NCBI RefSeq assembly: GCF_003003055.1
Contig: NZ_PVTV01000014.1
Coordinates: 225,072-289,071 of the forward strand
Direction of reading: 5' to 3'
Source of the DNA: Jezberella montanilacus
Lineage (GTDB): Bacteria > Pseudomonadota > Gammaproteobacteria > Burkholderiales > Burkholderiaceae_B
DNA: 64,000 nucleotides
The translations under genes were made by a program, and so were the position numbers. Below the pieces are notes generated by a model. The model was not told where the DNA came from, searched no databases, and saw nothing but the letters and a program-made list of their open reading frames with translations. The stretch's first letter is position 1. Every line of letters starts with the position of its first letter. Of the stretch, positions 16,737-25,629 are shown one piece after another.

Positions 16737-17195
16737 TCACCATAGTTCGCGGCGCGAGCCTTCAATCAGATCTTTGACCGCTCGGTCGAACTGAAGGTTG
16801 TTTAGAGAACTATTCACCGCCTGATCCTCTAGGACCATAGAGTGAGCAATCGGTGCCAGCCGCTCTCTGGCAACAACTTCTGCCCGCTCATGCAATAGCT
16901 GGGTCAGGCTGGTGCGAGGCACCAATGCATAGTGCAGTTCACAATCCAGTGCCGATGCAAGCTTACGCAATGTGCCGAGAGTGATGGTGTCTGTCGCCTC
17001 TGAGCTTTCCAGCTTGCGTACTCCAGCATGTGACATACCTAACCGGCGAGCGAACGCCGCAGCGGACATCCCCAAAGACTCGCGGATTGCACGCACCCAG
17101 CCTAATCTGGGGCGCGAGATCGATTGCACTGCCCCAAAAGAGGTCAGCAGAGTATCAACTTGCAGAAGCTGAAGATCGCGTAATTGGTTTTTCAT
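16737..17195 (-). CDS. XRE-family regulator, mobile mystery protein A type
   Basis: 152 aa. A helix-turn-helix spans about residues 34-90 (WVRAIRESLGMSAAAFARRL, then SHAGVRKLESSEATDTITL). The N-terminal KNQLRDLQLLQVDTLLTSF is typical of mobile mystery protein A. It likely represses its own operon and neutralises or controls the Fic partner; its ATG at 17195 abuts the first of three operator-like repeats. Whether it is an antitoxin in the strict sense is unproven. Confidence 0.88.
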   Translation of the reverse strand: MKNQLRDLQLLQVDTLLTSFGAVQSISRPRLGWVRAIRESLGMSAAAFARRLGMSHAGVRKLESSEATDTITLGTLRKLASALDCELHYALVPRTSLTQLLHERAEVVARERLAPIAHSMVLEDQAVNSSLNNLQFDRAVKDLIEGSRRELW

Positions 17196-17196
17196 G

Positions 17197-17276
17197 TAAC
17201 CTAAAGGTATCGTTTCAGTCTTTATATTTTAACCTATAAGTTACATAAATGCACTATAAAATAAACCTATAGGATT
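17197..17276. promoter_or_regulatory. Three evenly spaced operator-like palindromes upstream of the mobile mystery operon
   Basis: Variants of the palindrome AACCTATAGGTT lie at 17198-17209 (AACCTAAAGGTA), 17231-17242 (AACCTATAAGTT) and 17264-17275 (AACCTATAGGAT). Their centres are exactly 33 bp apart, about three helical turns, and they fill the AT-rich region between the XRE start codon and the end of gltL. Likely autorepression sites for the XRE protein (inference). Confidence 0.7.
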
Positions 17277-17291
17277 ATTTTATCGAATAAC

Positions 17292-18032
17292 TTAGTGCTG
17301 CAAAATCTTAGATAAAAACTGAATCGCCCGATCGCTTTTGGGTTGCGTGAAGAAGTCCTCTTTCGTCGCATCTTCAACGATCTCACCCTGATCCATAAAG
17401 ATGACACGATTGGCAACCTTGCGGGCAAAGCCCATTTCGTGAGTGACGACCATCATGGTCATGCCCTCTTTGGCAAGATCCACCATGACATCCAAAACCT
17501 CACCGACCATTTCAGGGTCGAGCGCTGACGTGGGTTCGTCAAACAACATGACATGCGGATCCATGCACAAGGCTCGAGCGATGGCAACACGCTGTTGCTG
17601 CCCGCCCGATAACTGACCGGGAAATTTATCTTTATGTGCCGTCAGACCCACACGGTCCAACATTTTTAAGCCACGCGCTAAGGCCTCATCCTTACTGCGC
17701 CCTAACACTTTGATCTGCGCCAAAGTCAGATTTTCAGTCACATTCAAATGCGGAAACAATTCAAAATGCTGAAACACCATCCCCACCTGACTGCGCAGCT
17801 TAGGCAGATTAGTTTTCGGATCGTGCACTGGCACATCGTTAATGAACAACTTACCCTCTTGAAACGGCTCAAGGGCATTCACACATTTGATCAGCGTCGA
17901 TTTGCCCGACCCCGAAGGGCCGCAAACCACCACCACCTCACCACGATCGACGTGTGTACTGCAATGCTTCAGCACGTTAAAGCTACCGTACCATTTTGAT
18001 AAATCGTCGATCACAATCATTTTGTCTGACAT
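17292..18032 (-). CDS. gltL: Glutamate/aspartate-type ABC transporter ATPase
   Basis: 246 aa polar-amino-acid ABC ATPase. Walker [17 protein letters not shown]-loop [13 protein letters not shown], signature [15 protein letters not shown], Walker [20 protein letters not shown] and the H-loop VVTHEMGFA are all intact. It powers import with the two permeases and binding protein encoded just upstream (gltJ, gltK, gltI in transcription order I-J-K-L). Ends shortly before the mobile mystery operator region. Substrate specificity is inferred from operon layout and similarity. Confidence 0.93.
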   Translation of the reverse strand: MSDKMIVIDDLSKWYGSFNVLKHCSTHVDRGEVVVVCGPSGSGKSTLIKCVNALEPFQEGKLFINDVPVHDPKTNLPKLRSQVGMVFQHFELFPHLNVTENLTLAQIKVLGRSKDEALARGLKMLDRVGLTAHKDKFPGQLSGGQQQRVAIARALCMDPHVMLFDEPTSALDPEMVGEVLDVMVDLAKEGMTMMVVTHEMGFARKVANRVIFMDQGEIVEDATKEDFFTQPKSDRAIQFLSKILQH

Positions 18033-18046
18033 GGTGGCTCTCTCAA

Positions 18047-18736
18047 TCAGGCAACGGCTAAACGACGTTGCAATTGCTTCACGGCCAGCGAAGCAACAAA
18101 GGAAATCACAAAATAAACCAGGGCTGCGAACAGATACATTTCAACCAAGCGACCATCGCGCTGAGCCACCTTGCTGGCTGCCCCCAAAAAGTCGGTGATC
18201 GACAGGACATAAACCAGTGACGTGTCCTGAAACAACACAATCGTCTGCGTGAGAAGCAACGGCATCATGGATCTGAAAGCCTGTGGCAAGACAACATAGA
18301 CCATTACTTGCCAATAACGCATGCCTAAGGCTTGCGCTGCGGACGTCTGACCGCCAGGCACAGCTTGTATCCCCGCACGCATGATCTCAGAAAAGTATGC
18401 TGCCTCGAAGAGAGAAAAGGTGACGAGCGCCGAGGTAAACGCCCCGACGGTCATGGGTCGTGATGCACTGGTTACCCATTGACCAATATAGGGGAGTAGA
18501 AAGTAAAACCAAAAGATCACCAGTACCAAGGGCAACGAGCGGATTAAGTTGACATAGCCCGCGGCAAGTTTTTGCAGCGCCGTGAATTTTGATAACCGCA
18601 TCATGGCGATCAAGGTACCTAGCACGATACCGCTCAAGGCAGCCAAGCCCGTCAAAGTCAAGGTAAAACTCATCCCGTCGCGAAAGAGATAGACCCAGGA
18701 TCTTTGAATGACATCGAAATCGAAATGACTAAACAT
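18047..18736 (-). CDS. gltK: Glutamate/aspartate-type ABC transporter permease GltK
   Basis: 229 aa inner-membrane permease with five to six membrane segments and the EAA-type ATPase contact loop ([20 protein letters not shown]). An early segment reads [19 protein letters not shown], typical of the HisM/GltK group. It lies between gltJ (12 bp) and gltL (14 bp), so it is cotranscribed with both. Confidence 0.92.
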   Translation of the reverse strand: MFSHFDFDVIQRSWVYLFRDGMSFTLTLTGLAALSGIVLGTLIAMMRLSKFTALQKLAAGYVNLIRSLPLVLVIFWFYFLLPYIGQWVTSASRPMTVGAFTSALVTFSLFEAAYFSEIMRAGIQAVPGGQTSAAQALGMRYWQVMVYVVLPQAFRSMMPLLLTQTIVLFQDTSLVYVLSITDFLGAASKVAQRDGRLVEMYLFAALVYFVISFVASLAVKQLQRRLAVA

Positions 18737-18748
18737 GGATCATCGCCT

Positions 18749-19498
18749 TTAATGCACAACGGCGCTGGCAGAGACACCCAGGAATCCAGGTACGGAGACC
18801 GCTCGCTCAAGTTTGCGCATCAAGAAGGTGACAACGAGATTCGTGACTAGGTAGAGCACTGTCGCCACCGTGAAGGCTTCGAATACTTGAAACGAAAACT
18901 CCTGCATGGATCGGGCGCGCGCAGTGAGCTCCATCAAGCCAATGGTGAGCGCGACAGAGGTGTTTTTTATCGTGTTCAGGAACTCTGAGGTCATCGGCGG
19001 AAGCATCACCCTCAAGGTGATTGGCAACAAAATATAGCGATAGGTCTGGGCCGTGGTGAGCCCCATCGCAGTCGCTGCTAACTTCTGCCCTTTCGGCAAA
19101 GACAGGACGCCTGAGCGCACTTGCTCTGCCACCCTTGCGGACATGAACAAGCCTAAGCCCAACACCGCAGTGTAGAAAGACGCATTGGGCATCTGCTTGA
19201 TCATATCCCCCAAATGCCTGGGGACTAGTTCAGGGATAACGAAGTACCAGAGAAACAGCTGAACCAATAAGGGGATGTTTCTGAACAATTCGACGTAAGC
19301 ATCACCCAAAAGACGACCAAACCGGTTGGGCAAAGTCCTTACGACGCCAATTGCCAAGCCGAGCGTGAAAGCAAGCACCCAAGCGCAAGCAGCGGTGATC
19401 AGCGTCCAGCTCAAGCCGGACAGCAACATCTGCAAATAACTGCCCTGCCCCTCTGGAGACATCTCTAGGAGGATGCCCCAGTTCCATTTGTAGTTCAT
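18749..19498 (-). CDS. gltJ: Glutamate/aspartate-type ABC transporter permease GltJ
   Basis: 249 aa permease. Start NYKWNWGILLEMSPEGQGSY is typical of GltJ, followed by ELFRNIPLLVQLFLWYFVIP and the EAA loop (AATAMGLTTAQTYRYILLPI). Forms the membrane channel together with GltK. It starts downstream of a terminator-like hairpin that follows gltI, so its expression may be lower than that of the binding protein. Confidence 0.92.
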   Translation of the reverse strand: MNYKWNWGILLEMSPEGQGSYLQMLLSGLSWTLITAACAWVLAFTLGLAIGVVRTLPNRFGRLLGDAYVELFRNIPLLVQLFLWYFVIPELVPRHLGDMIKQMPNASFYTAVLGLGLFMSARVAEQVRSGVLSLPKGQKLAATAMGLTTAQTYRYILLPITLRVMLPPMTSEFLNTIKNTSVALTIGLMELTARARSMQEFSFQVFEAFTVATVLYLVTNLVVTFLMRKLERAVSVPGFLGVSASAVVH

Positions 19499-19505
19499 GT
19501 TGGCT

Positions 19506-19534
19506 CAAAAAAACCCTGCCAAACGGGGCAGGGT
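19506..19534 (-). terminator. Terminator/attenuator hairpin between gltI and gltJ
   Basis: On the minus strand ACCCTGCC and GGCAGGGT pair over 8 bp around a 6-nt loop and are followed by seven T. Located inside the operon just after gltI, it probably ends part of the transcripts, keeping the binding protein in excess. Confidence 0.75.
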
Positions 19535-19550
19535 GATTAGCATAAAACGA

Positions 19551-20465
19551 TTATTTGTATGAATCAGGATCTGGATTGTCAGTCGGATTCGCGAAGGCTT
19601 TTTTCAGTTCTGCAGAGGCAGGTTGATTCAAGACAATCCCTTTAGGAGGAATCGGTTTTTCAAACCACTTGGCATGCAAAGCCAGCATCGCTGGGGACTT
19701 GTAGAGCTTGCCTGCTGCTTCATCAACGACTTTTTTGAAAGCTGGGTCATCACGAGGGATCATGAAACCATAGGGCTCAGGCTTAGAGAAGGCATCCTTA
19801 GAAATTTCAAAATCGCCGGGCATTTTGGCTGAGCCGATCAAACCAGCAAGGATAATGTCATCCATCACAAATGCCGCTGCGCGACCTGTCTCAACCATCA
19901 AAAAGCCTTCCGGATGATCCTTAGCGCTCAGGATGGTCAAGTTCAAGTTCTGTGCAACGTTGGCCTCAGTCACTTGCTTAATATTCGTGCTGCCTGCAGT
20001 GGATACCACTGTCTTGCCTTTCAGGCTGGCGATATCGGTGATACCCGATCCTTTCTTGTAAACGTAACGGCTAGCGGTCAGGTAGTAACTGGGACCGAAA
20101 GACACTTGCTTCTGACGATCGACGTTATTGGTGGTTGAACCACACTCAAGGTCAATCGTGCCATTCGCCATTAAAGGGATTCGGGTCGCAGAAGTCACCG
20201 GATTCAGTTTGACTTGCAGGTTAGGCATGTTCAGTTGAGCCTTGATACCGTCGACAACCGCCATGCAAATATCCATCGCGTACCCGACAACCTGCTGCTT
20301 GTCGTCGTAGTAAGAAAACGGCACCGATGCGTCGCGATGACCGATCGTGATGGTGTTGGTCTCTTTTATTTTTTTCAAAGTACCCGTCAACTCTTGCGAC
20401 AGGGCAGCATTTGAGAGCACCAAACTTGCTACTGCCAAAACACTCAACTGGATAAATTTCTTCAT
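19551..20465 (-). CDS. gltI: Glutamate/aspartate periplasmic binding protein
   Basis: 304 aa. Signal peptide (KKFIQLSVLAVASLVLSNAA, cleaved near ALSQE). Family 3 solute-binding fold: TITIGHRDASVPFSYYDDKQ, MDICMAVVDGIKA, MANGTIDLECGSTTNNVDRQ and SLKGKTVVSTAGSTN. It captures the amino acid in the periplasm and delivers it to GltJK. First gene of the operon, divergent from aceE. Confidence 0.93.
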   Translation of the reverse strand: MKKFIQLSVLAVASLVLSNAALSQELTGTLKKIKETNTITIGHRDASVPFSYYDDKQQVVGYAMDICMAVVDGIKAQLNMPNLQVKLNPVTSATRIPLMANGTIDLECGSTTNNVDRQKQVSFGPSYYLTASRYVYKKGSGITDIASLKGKTVVSTAGSTNIKQVTEANVAQNLNLTILSAKDHPEGFLMVETGRAAAFVMDDIILAGLIGSAKMPGDFEISKDAFSKPEPYGFMIPRDDPAFKKVVDEAAGKLYKSPAMLALHAKWFEKPIPPKGIVLNQPASAELKKAFANPTDNPDPDSYK

Positions 20466-20656
20466 GCCCGACCTCGCGTAAAGTTAACGTAATAAAAAAA
20501 TAACAACTTAACGCTATTTTGCACTGCAACAGACAAAAAAAGCCAGCACTTGTTTACCCTGAGGGCCAGTCCGCACACAAACACTCTCTTGGGCGATAAT
20601 CTCGCACATATTTATCGCAGAACCCATCGCACCACTCGTTCGATCAACCTAACTGA

Positions 20657-23314
20657 ATGACTATGCTGAGCCCTTCAAAAACAACTGACACCGATCACGA
20701 AGAAACCGCCGAGTGGCGTGAGGCATTTGCCGCCGCGCTACAAAATCAGGGGCCAGAGCGTGCGAGGTTTCTGCTCGACGAGCTAGTGAGACTCGCCCAC
20801 ACCTCAAAAATCGGCTGGCAGCCCGAACTCAACACCCCTTACGTCAATACGATTTCGGTTGACCAACAACCCGTGTTCCCCGGGGATTTAGCGATTGAAG
20901 AAAGACTGGCATCCCTCATGCGCTGGAATGCGCTGGCGATGGTGGTGAGGGCGAATCAGGCTTATGGCGAGCTGGGTGGTCACATCGCCAGCTATGCAAG
21001 TGCTGCGGATCTCTTTGAGACCGGCTACAACCATTTCTTTCACGCTCGCGAAGGCCTTGAGCCGGGGCAACATCGCGGCGACCTGGTATTTTTTCAGCCG
21101 CATAGCGCACCCGGTGTCTATGCCAGAGCTTACTTAGAAGGTCGCCTGACCGAACAAGATCTCTTGCATTATCGGCAAGAGATCGTGGCCGGCAGCAACG
21201 GGGCACAGGGTCTTTCAAGCTACCCTCACCCTTGGCTCATGCCTGATTTCTGGCAGTTCCCGACGGGTTCGATGGGCATTGGCCCGATTAGCTCCATCTA
21301 TCACGCCCGCTTCATGCGCTACCTGACCCACCGCAACCTGCTCGACTGCAGTCATCGCAAGGTCTGGGGCGTATTTGGTGACGGGGAGATGGATGAACCC
21401 GAATCCATGAGCGCGCTCACGCTGGCCGCTCGAGAAGGTCTCGACAACCTGGTCTGGGTGGTCAACTGCAACCTGCAACGACTCGACGGCCCTGTTCGTG
21501 GTAATGGTCGGATTATTGACGAACTTGAAAAGCTCTTTCTCGGTGCTGGCTGGAACGTCATCAAACTGGTCTGGGGTAGTGACTGGGACGGGCTCTTTGC
21601 CCGCGATCTGACTGGTGCGCTGGCACGTACCTTTGCAAACACAGTCGATGGCCAGATGCAAACGTTTGCTGCCAAGGATGGGCGCTTCAATCGGGACACC
21701 TTTTTTGGACAAGACGAAGAGCTAGCCAAACTCGCGCAAGGCATGACGGATGACCAGATCGATAGACTGAAGAGAGGCGGACACGATCTGGTCAAGATTC
21801 ATGCGGCCTACGCAGCAGCTGCGAATCATCGTGGCCAACCTACTGTCATCCTGGCACACACCAAGAAAGGCTATGGCATGGGTAGTGCTGGTCAAGGCAA
21901 AATGACCACGCATAGTCAGAAGAAATTTGATGAAACCGATCTGATCGAGTTTCGCAATCGGTTTAATCTGCCACTCAGTGATGAGCAGGCGACGTCATTG
22001 AGCTTCTATCGTCCAGCTGCCGACAGCCCAGAAATGCAATACATGCACTCGCATCGGCAAGCATTGGGCGGCTTCTTGCCCAAGCGTGAAACGACATGTG
22101 AGCTGGTTCCCGCGCCAGAGCTGATGCAGTACGCAGGCTTTGCCGTGCAAGCCGATGGCAAAGAAATGAGTACGACCATGGCTTTCGTGCGTATGCTAGG
22201 CGGCCTGCTCAAGGATCCACAGCTCGGCCCTCGCATTGTGCCTATCGTCGCAGATGAAGCACGTACTTTTGGTATGGCCAATCTGTTTAAACAGGTTGGC
22301 ATCTACTCAAGCGTAGGTCAGCGCTATGCACCCGAAGACATTGGCTCAGTGCTCAGTTATCGCGAAGCCCTGGATGGCCAGATTCTCGAGGAGGGCATCT
22401 CTGAGGCGGGTGCCATTGCAAGCTGGACAGCTGCAGCGACGAGCTACAGCGTGCACGGTTTAGCCATGCTGCCCTTCTATATCTATTATTCAATGTTTGG
22501 CTTTCAACGGGTTGGCGATCAAATCTGGGCGGCGGCAGATCAACGCCCTCGCGGCTTTTTGCTGGGCGCGACCTCAGGCCGTACGACACTCGGTGGTGAA
22601 GGCTTGCAGCATCAAGATGGCAGCAGTCACGTGCACGCGTCGACGATCCCCAATTGCAAGGCCTACGACCCGGCGTTCTCGGGCGAAATGGCGATCATCA
22701 TCGATCAAGGCATTCGAGACATGATGATTGACCAGAAGGATCTGTTTTATTACGTCACGCTCATGAACGAGAATTACGCGCAGCCAACGCTCAAAATGGG
22801 TGTCGCTGATCAAGTCATCAAGGGCTGCTACCTATTTGAAACTTACACACCAGCCAAACCGGCTCACGGTTCACCGTGCGTAACGCTCCTGGGATCGGGC
22901 GCTATCCTGACTGAAGTCATCAAAGCAGCTGAAATACTGGCAACTCAAGGTATCAAGGCCTACGTCTATAGTGTGACAAGCTGGAGTGAGTTGGCTCGTG
23001 ATGGGATACGTTGCCAGCAAGAAGCCATAGCGGCACGCGCAGACGGCTCAAAATCAACGCTGAGTGCGCCTTTCCTGTGGCAGCAGCTGGGTCAGAGTGA
23101 AGGGCCAGTCATTGCTGCAACCGACTACGTCAGGATGGTGCCCGAAACAGTCAGGGCTTACGTGCCATCTAACCGCATTTACTTAACCTTAGGTACTGAT
23201 GGTTTTGGTCGAAGTGATACGCGTGCCGCACTAAGAGATTATTTCGGTGTTGACGCCGCTCATATTGCTGAGGCAGCCCTGTTTGCTCTATCTGGGCAGC
23301 AACCGGCATCTTGA
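20657..23314 (+). CDS. aceE: Homodimeric-type pyruvate dehydrogenase E1
   Basis: 885 aa, close to the length of E. coli AceE. Thiamine-diphosphate motif GDGEMDEPESMSALTLAARE continues to VVNCNLQRLDGPVRGNG, and the second half carries GEGLQHQDGSSH and YYVTLMNENYAQP. The enzyme decarboxylates pyruvate (or another short 2-oxo acid) and passes the acyl group to a lipoyl E2. Unusually, no E2 or E3 gene follows; the next gene, a PIN-domain ORF, overlaps it by 4 bp. This may be a second E1 paralogue, for example for 2-oxobutyrate as in MdeB-type enzymes, which would fit the acetyltransferase-like gene downstream (inference). Confidence 0.9.
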   Translation: MTMLSPSKTTDTDHEETAEWREAFAAALQNQGPERARFLLDELVRLAHTSKIGWQPELNTPYVNTISVDQQPVFPGDLAIEERLASLMRWNALAMVVRANQAYGELGGHIASYASAADLFETGYNHFFHAREGLEPGQHRGDLVFFQPHSAPGVYARAYLEGRLTEQDLLHYRQEIVAGSNGAQGLSSYPHPWLMPDFWQFPTGSMGIGPISSIYHARFMRYLTHRNLLDCSHRKVWGVFGDGEMDEPESMSALTLAAREGLDNLVWVVNCNLQRLDGPVRGNGRIIDELEKLFLGAGWNVIKLVWGSDWDGLFARDLTGALARTFANTVDGQMQTFAAKDGRFNRDTFFGQDEELAKLAQGMTDDQIDRLKRGGHDLVKIHAAYAAAANHRGQPTVILAHTKKGYGMGSAGQGKMTTHSQKKFDETDLIEFRNRFNLPLSDEQATSLSFYRPAADSPEMQYMHSHRQALGGFLPKRETTCELVPAPELMQYAGFAVQADGKEMSTTMAFVRMLGGLLKDPQLGPRIVPIVADEARTFGMANLFKQVGIYSSVGQRYAPEDIGSVLSYREALDGQILEEGISEAGAIASWTAAATSYSVHGLAMLPFYIYYSMFGFQRVGDQIWAAADQRPRGFLLGATSGRTTLGGEGLQHQDGSSHVHASTIPNCKAYDPAFSGEMAIIIDQGIRDMMIDQKDLFYYVTLMNENYAQPTLKMGVADQVIKGCYLFETYTPAKPAHGSPCVTLLGSGAILTEVIKAAEILATQGIKAYVYSVTSWSELARDGIRCQQEAIAARADGSKSTLSAPFLWQQLGQSEGPVIAATDYVRMVPETVRAYVPSNRIYLTLGTDGFGRSDTRAALRDYFGVDAAHIAEAALFALSGQQPAS

Positions 23315-23895
23315 GACCCACACTCGTTTTAGATGCCTGCGTGCTGATGTCGGGCGTGTTGCGCCCTGCTCTGCTCGATATGGCTGAACAGGGGCTCTTT
23401 AATCCCATCTGGTCAGACCGGATTGGTGACGAGTGGCGGCGCAACGCAGGCCGTTTATGGCCAATTGCAGGCGAGCTGCTGGATCAGGAATGGCGTTTGA
23501 TGGAGGAGCGGTTTTCTAACGCCAATCAGGGTGACGTCAGCGCGCTAGAACAAGGCTTGCGCCAGAGCGACAAGAAAGACTGGCATGTGATTGCAGCAGG
23601 TATCTCGTCGCGCCGAAGTAATCCCTTAAGCGAAACAACAGTGCTGACCTGGAACCTCAAAGACTTCAGACGGTCTGAACTGCGGCGCCACGAACTTGGC
23701 CTGAGCGATCCCGACACCCTGTTATCGCGCTGGTGGCCTGATCATCACCAGTTGATCTCAAGCACCATCAGGGCAGCGATTGCACAATTAGTTCAAGAGG
23801 GCCGCAGGCAAACGGATTCCACTGGCAACTTTCTTAAACGTGAAAGGCTCTTTCGGTTAGCAACACTCTATGCCGAAGCTGATATTCGTGGTTAA
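23311..23895 (+). CDS. PIN-domain protein
   Basis: 194 aa. N-terminal RPTLVLDACVLMSGVLRP gives the first acidic residue of a PIN nuclease (Asp8); WSDRIGDEWRRN and the Asp-rich KKDWHVIAAG segment supply further candidates. PIN proteins are Mg-dependent RNases and often toxins of VapBC pairs, but no antitoxin gene is adjacent. The start is TTG at 23311 overlapping the aceE TGA (TTGA); the next starts (GTG 23341, ATG 23347) would remove the first catalytic Asp, so TTG is chosen. Cotranslation with aceE is likely. Confidence 0.75.
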   Translation: MRPTLVLDACVLMSGVLRPALLDMAEQGLFNPIWSDRIGDEWRRNAGRLWPIAGELLDQEWRLMEERFSNANQGDVSALEQGLRQSDKKDWHVIAAGISSRRSNPLSETTVLTWNLKDFRRSELRRHELGLSDPDTLLSRWWPDHHQLISSTIRAAIAQLVQEGRRQTDSTGNFLKRERLFRLATLYAEADIRG

Positions 23896-23946
23896 GATAA
23901 GGCCTCTATTATGCAAACTTCACTAAAGTAACGATAAGGGCAAGTC

Positions 23947-24963
23947 ATGAGCGACTATCCAATTTTTCATGCAGGTAATGTGGTTTTGCAATCTGGCCTG
24001 ACTTTGCGTGATGCTCGACTGGCTTATCAAACCTACGGCACCCTGAATGCCGACAAGTCAAACGTCATTTTGTACATGACCTCCTTTGCAGCCCACCACT
24101 ATGACGTGGACTGGCTGATCGGGTCGGGCAAGGCCTTAGATACTGATAAATATTTTGTCGTCGTACCTAATTTATTCGGCAACGGCTTGTCGTCGTCACC
24201 CAGCAACGCGACCGAACCCTTTACAGGCACCCGTTGGCCCTACTTCACGATTTTGGACAACATTCGGGTTCAACACACGTTGCTGACCGAACACCTTGGC
24301 ATCCACTCGCTTGAAATGGCCTGCGGTTGGTCTATGGGTGGCCTGCAGGCCTACCACTGGGCGTCTTACTACCCTGAGATGGTCAAGCGTATGGTCGTCT
24401 TGTGCGGGGCGGCTAAATGCTCGCCACATAATCAAGTGTTTATCGAAGGGGTCCGAGCTACCCTGACCGCTGATCCAGCCTTTCAGAACGGCAGCTTTGT
24501 CAGCCGTCCAGAGAGAAGCCTGAGAGCGATGGGTCGAAACTACGCTGCCATGGCCATGTCGCAGACCTTTTATCGCGAGGAAATGTGGCGTCGTGCAGGC
24601 TTCTCCTCCCTCGAAGACTTTTTGGTCATGTCCTGGGAAGCTAATTTCTTGAAGCGCGACGCTAACAATATGCTGACCCACTTGTGGGCCTGGCAAAATG
24701 CCAACATCGCTGCCAACGATAAATACAAGGGCGATTTCAAGGCTGCGTTGAAAGCCATTACCGCAGACTCTCTGATCATGCCAGGTTCAACTGATTTGTA
24801 TTTTCAGGTTGAGGACAATCGACTTGAGGTGGAGCAAATGCCCAACGCCAAGCTTTTGCCAATTGTGTCTGATTGGGGTCATCGCGCAGGCTTGCCATCT
24901 GCCAACATTGAAGACGCGGCGTTTATCACACAGGCAATTAAGGGATTGCTAGCGAAAGCTTAG
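23947..24963 (+). CDS. Alpha/beta-hydrolase of the homoserine O-acetyltransferase family
   Basis: 338 aa. Nucleophile elbow [14 protein letters not shown] (Ser near residue 128), Asp in [10 protein letters not shown] and His in DWGHRAGLP make the triad. The opening [20 protein letters not shown] and the [13 protein letters not shown] stretch are those of MetX-like proteins, but the usual MetX oxyanion context is altered, so acyl transfer to homoserine is not assured; it may be a hydrolase of the same family. Follows the PIN gene by 51 bp on the same strand. Confidence 0.8.
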   Translation: MSDYPIFHAGNVVLQSGLTLRDARLAYQTYGTLNADKSNVILYMTSFAAHHYDVDWLIGSGKALDTDKYFVVVPNLFGNGLSSSPSNATEPFTGTRWPYFTILDNIRVQHTLLTEHLGIHSLEMACGWSMGGLQAYHWASYYPEMVKRMVVLCGAAKCSPHNQVFIEGVRATLTADPAFQNGSFVSRPERSLRAMGRNYAAMAMSQTFYREEMWRRAGFSSLEDFLVMSWEANFLKRDANNMLTHLWAWQNANIAANDKYKGDFKAALKAITADSLIMPGSTDLYFQVEDNRLEVEQMPNAKLLPIVSDWGHRAGLPSANIEDAAFITQAIKGLLAKA

Positions 24964-25092
24964 CTTGATCGAGTCGCGGCTGTTGCAATCACTTACAAAA
25001 TAAGTGAGAGGTACGGATTGAAAGCCAGAGCCTGCTGCCAAGTCTCTTTGCTGCGGTTTTTTACGTGGCTTGTTACACGCATTAGCAACTAC

Positions 25093-25554
25093 CTACAGCA
25101 GCTTAGTCATAAAAATACTAAACGGATCCAGTTTGTAATCAGCAAAAGGGCCGCAGCGTTCAAATCCGTTTCGTTGATACAAAGCGAGTGCTGGCTCAAA
25201 CGCAGGTGTCGATCCTGTCTCGAGACTCAATCTGGTGTAGCCGCGAGCCTTTGCTTCAGTGATAATTTGATTTAGTGCAGCCTGCCCAACGCCCATTCTG
25301 AGAAATTTCTCTCTCGTACCCATCGACTTAATCTCGCCCTGGGTTGCATCAAGCTCTTTTAACGCACCACAACCACACAGCTCCTTATCACTCCAAATCG
25401 ACCAAAACGTAATCTCAGGCTTTCTCAAGCCCTCAAGCGCTAACGCGTGCACACTTTCTAGAGGTGAATTGCTCAACATCCCAGCCATGTGCTCGCGCAC
25501 TAACGCCTGTACTTCAGCCCCGCTCAAATCATCGCGACGAATATCAAAGTTCAT
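25093..25554 (-). CDS. GNAT-family N-acetyltransferase
   Basis: 153 aa. Core GNAT motif A is EIKSMGTREKFLRMGVGQAA, with the acetyl-CoA pyrophosphate loop at RMGVGQ, then RLSLETGSTPAFEPALALY and NGFERCGPF, which resembles the YsnE/PhnO-type subgroup. Substrate unknown. It stands alone between the hydrolase and the peptide ABC genes. Confidence 0.85.
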   Translation of the reverse strand: MNFDIRRDDLSGAEVQALVREHMAGMLSNSPLESVHALALEGLRKPEITFWSIWSDKELCGCGALKELDATQGEIKSMGTREKFLRMGVGQAALNQIITEAKARGYTRLSLETGSTPAFEPALALYQRNGFERCGPFADYKLDPFSIFMTKLL

Positions 25555-25629
25555 CAGTAATATTTTTTAACAATGCAATACGGTTTAACTGCAATACAAT
25601 TTAATAAAGCATAGTTAAAAAACGAGTGA

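Noticed and set aside
16101..17290. Integration of the mobile mystery pair into tRNA-Leu
   Set aside because: No second copy of the tRNA-Leu 3' end was found beyond the pair, and there is no integrase, so insertion at this tRNA is not supported.
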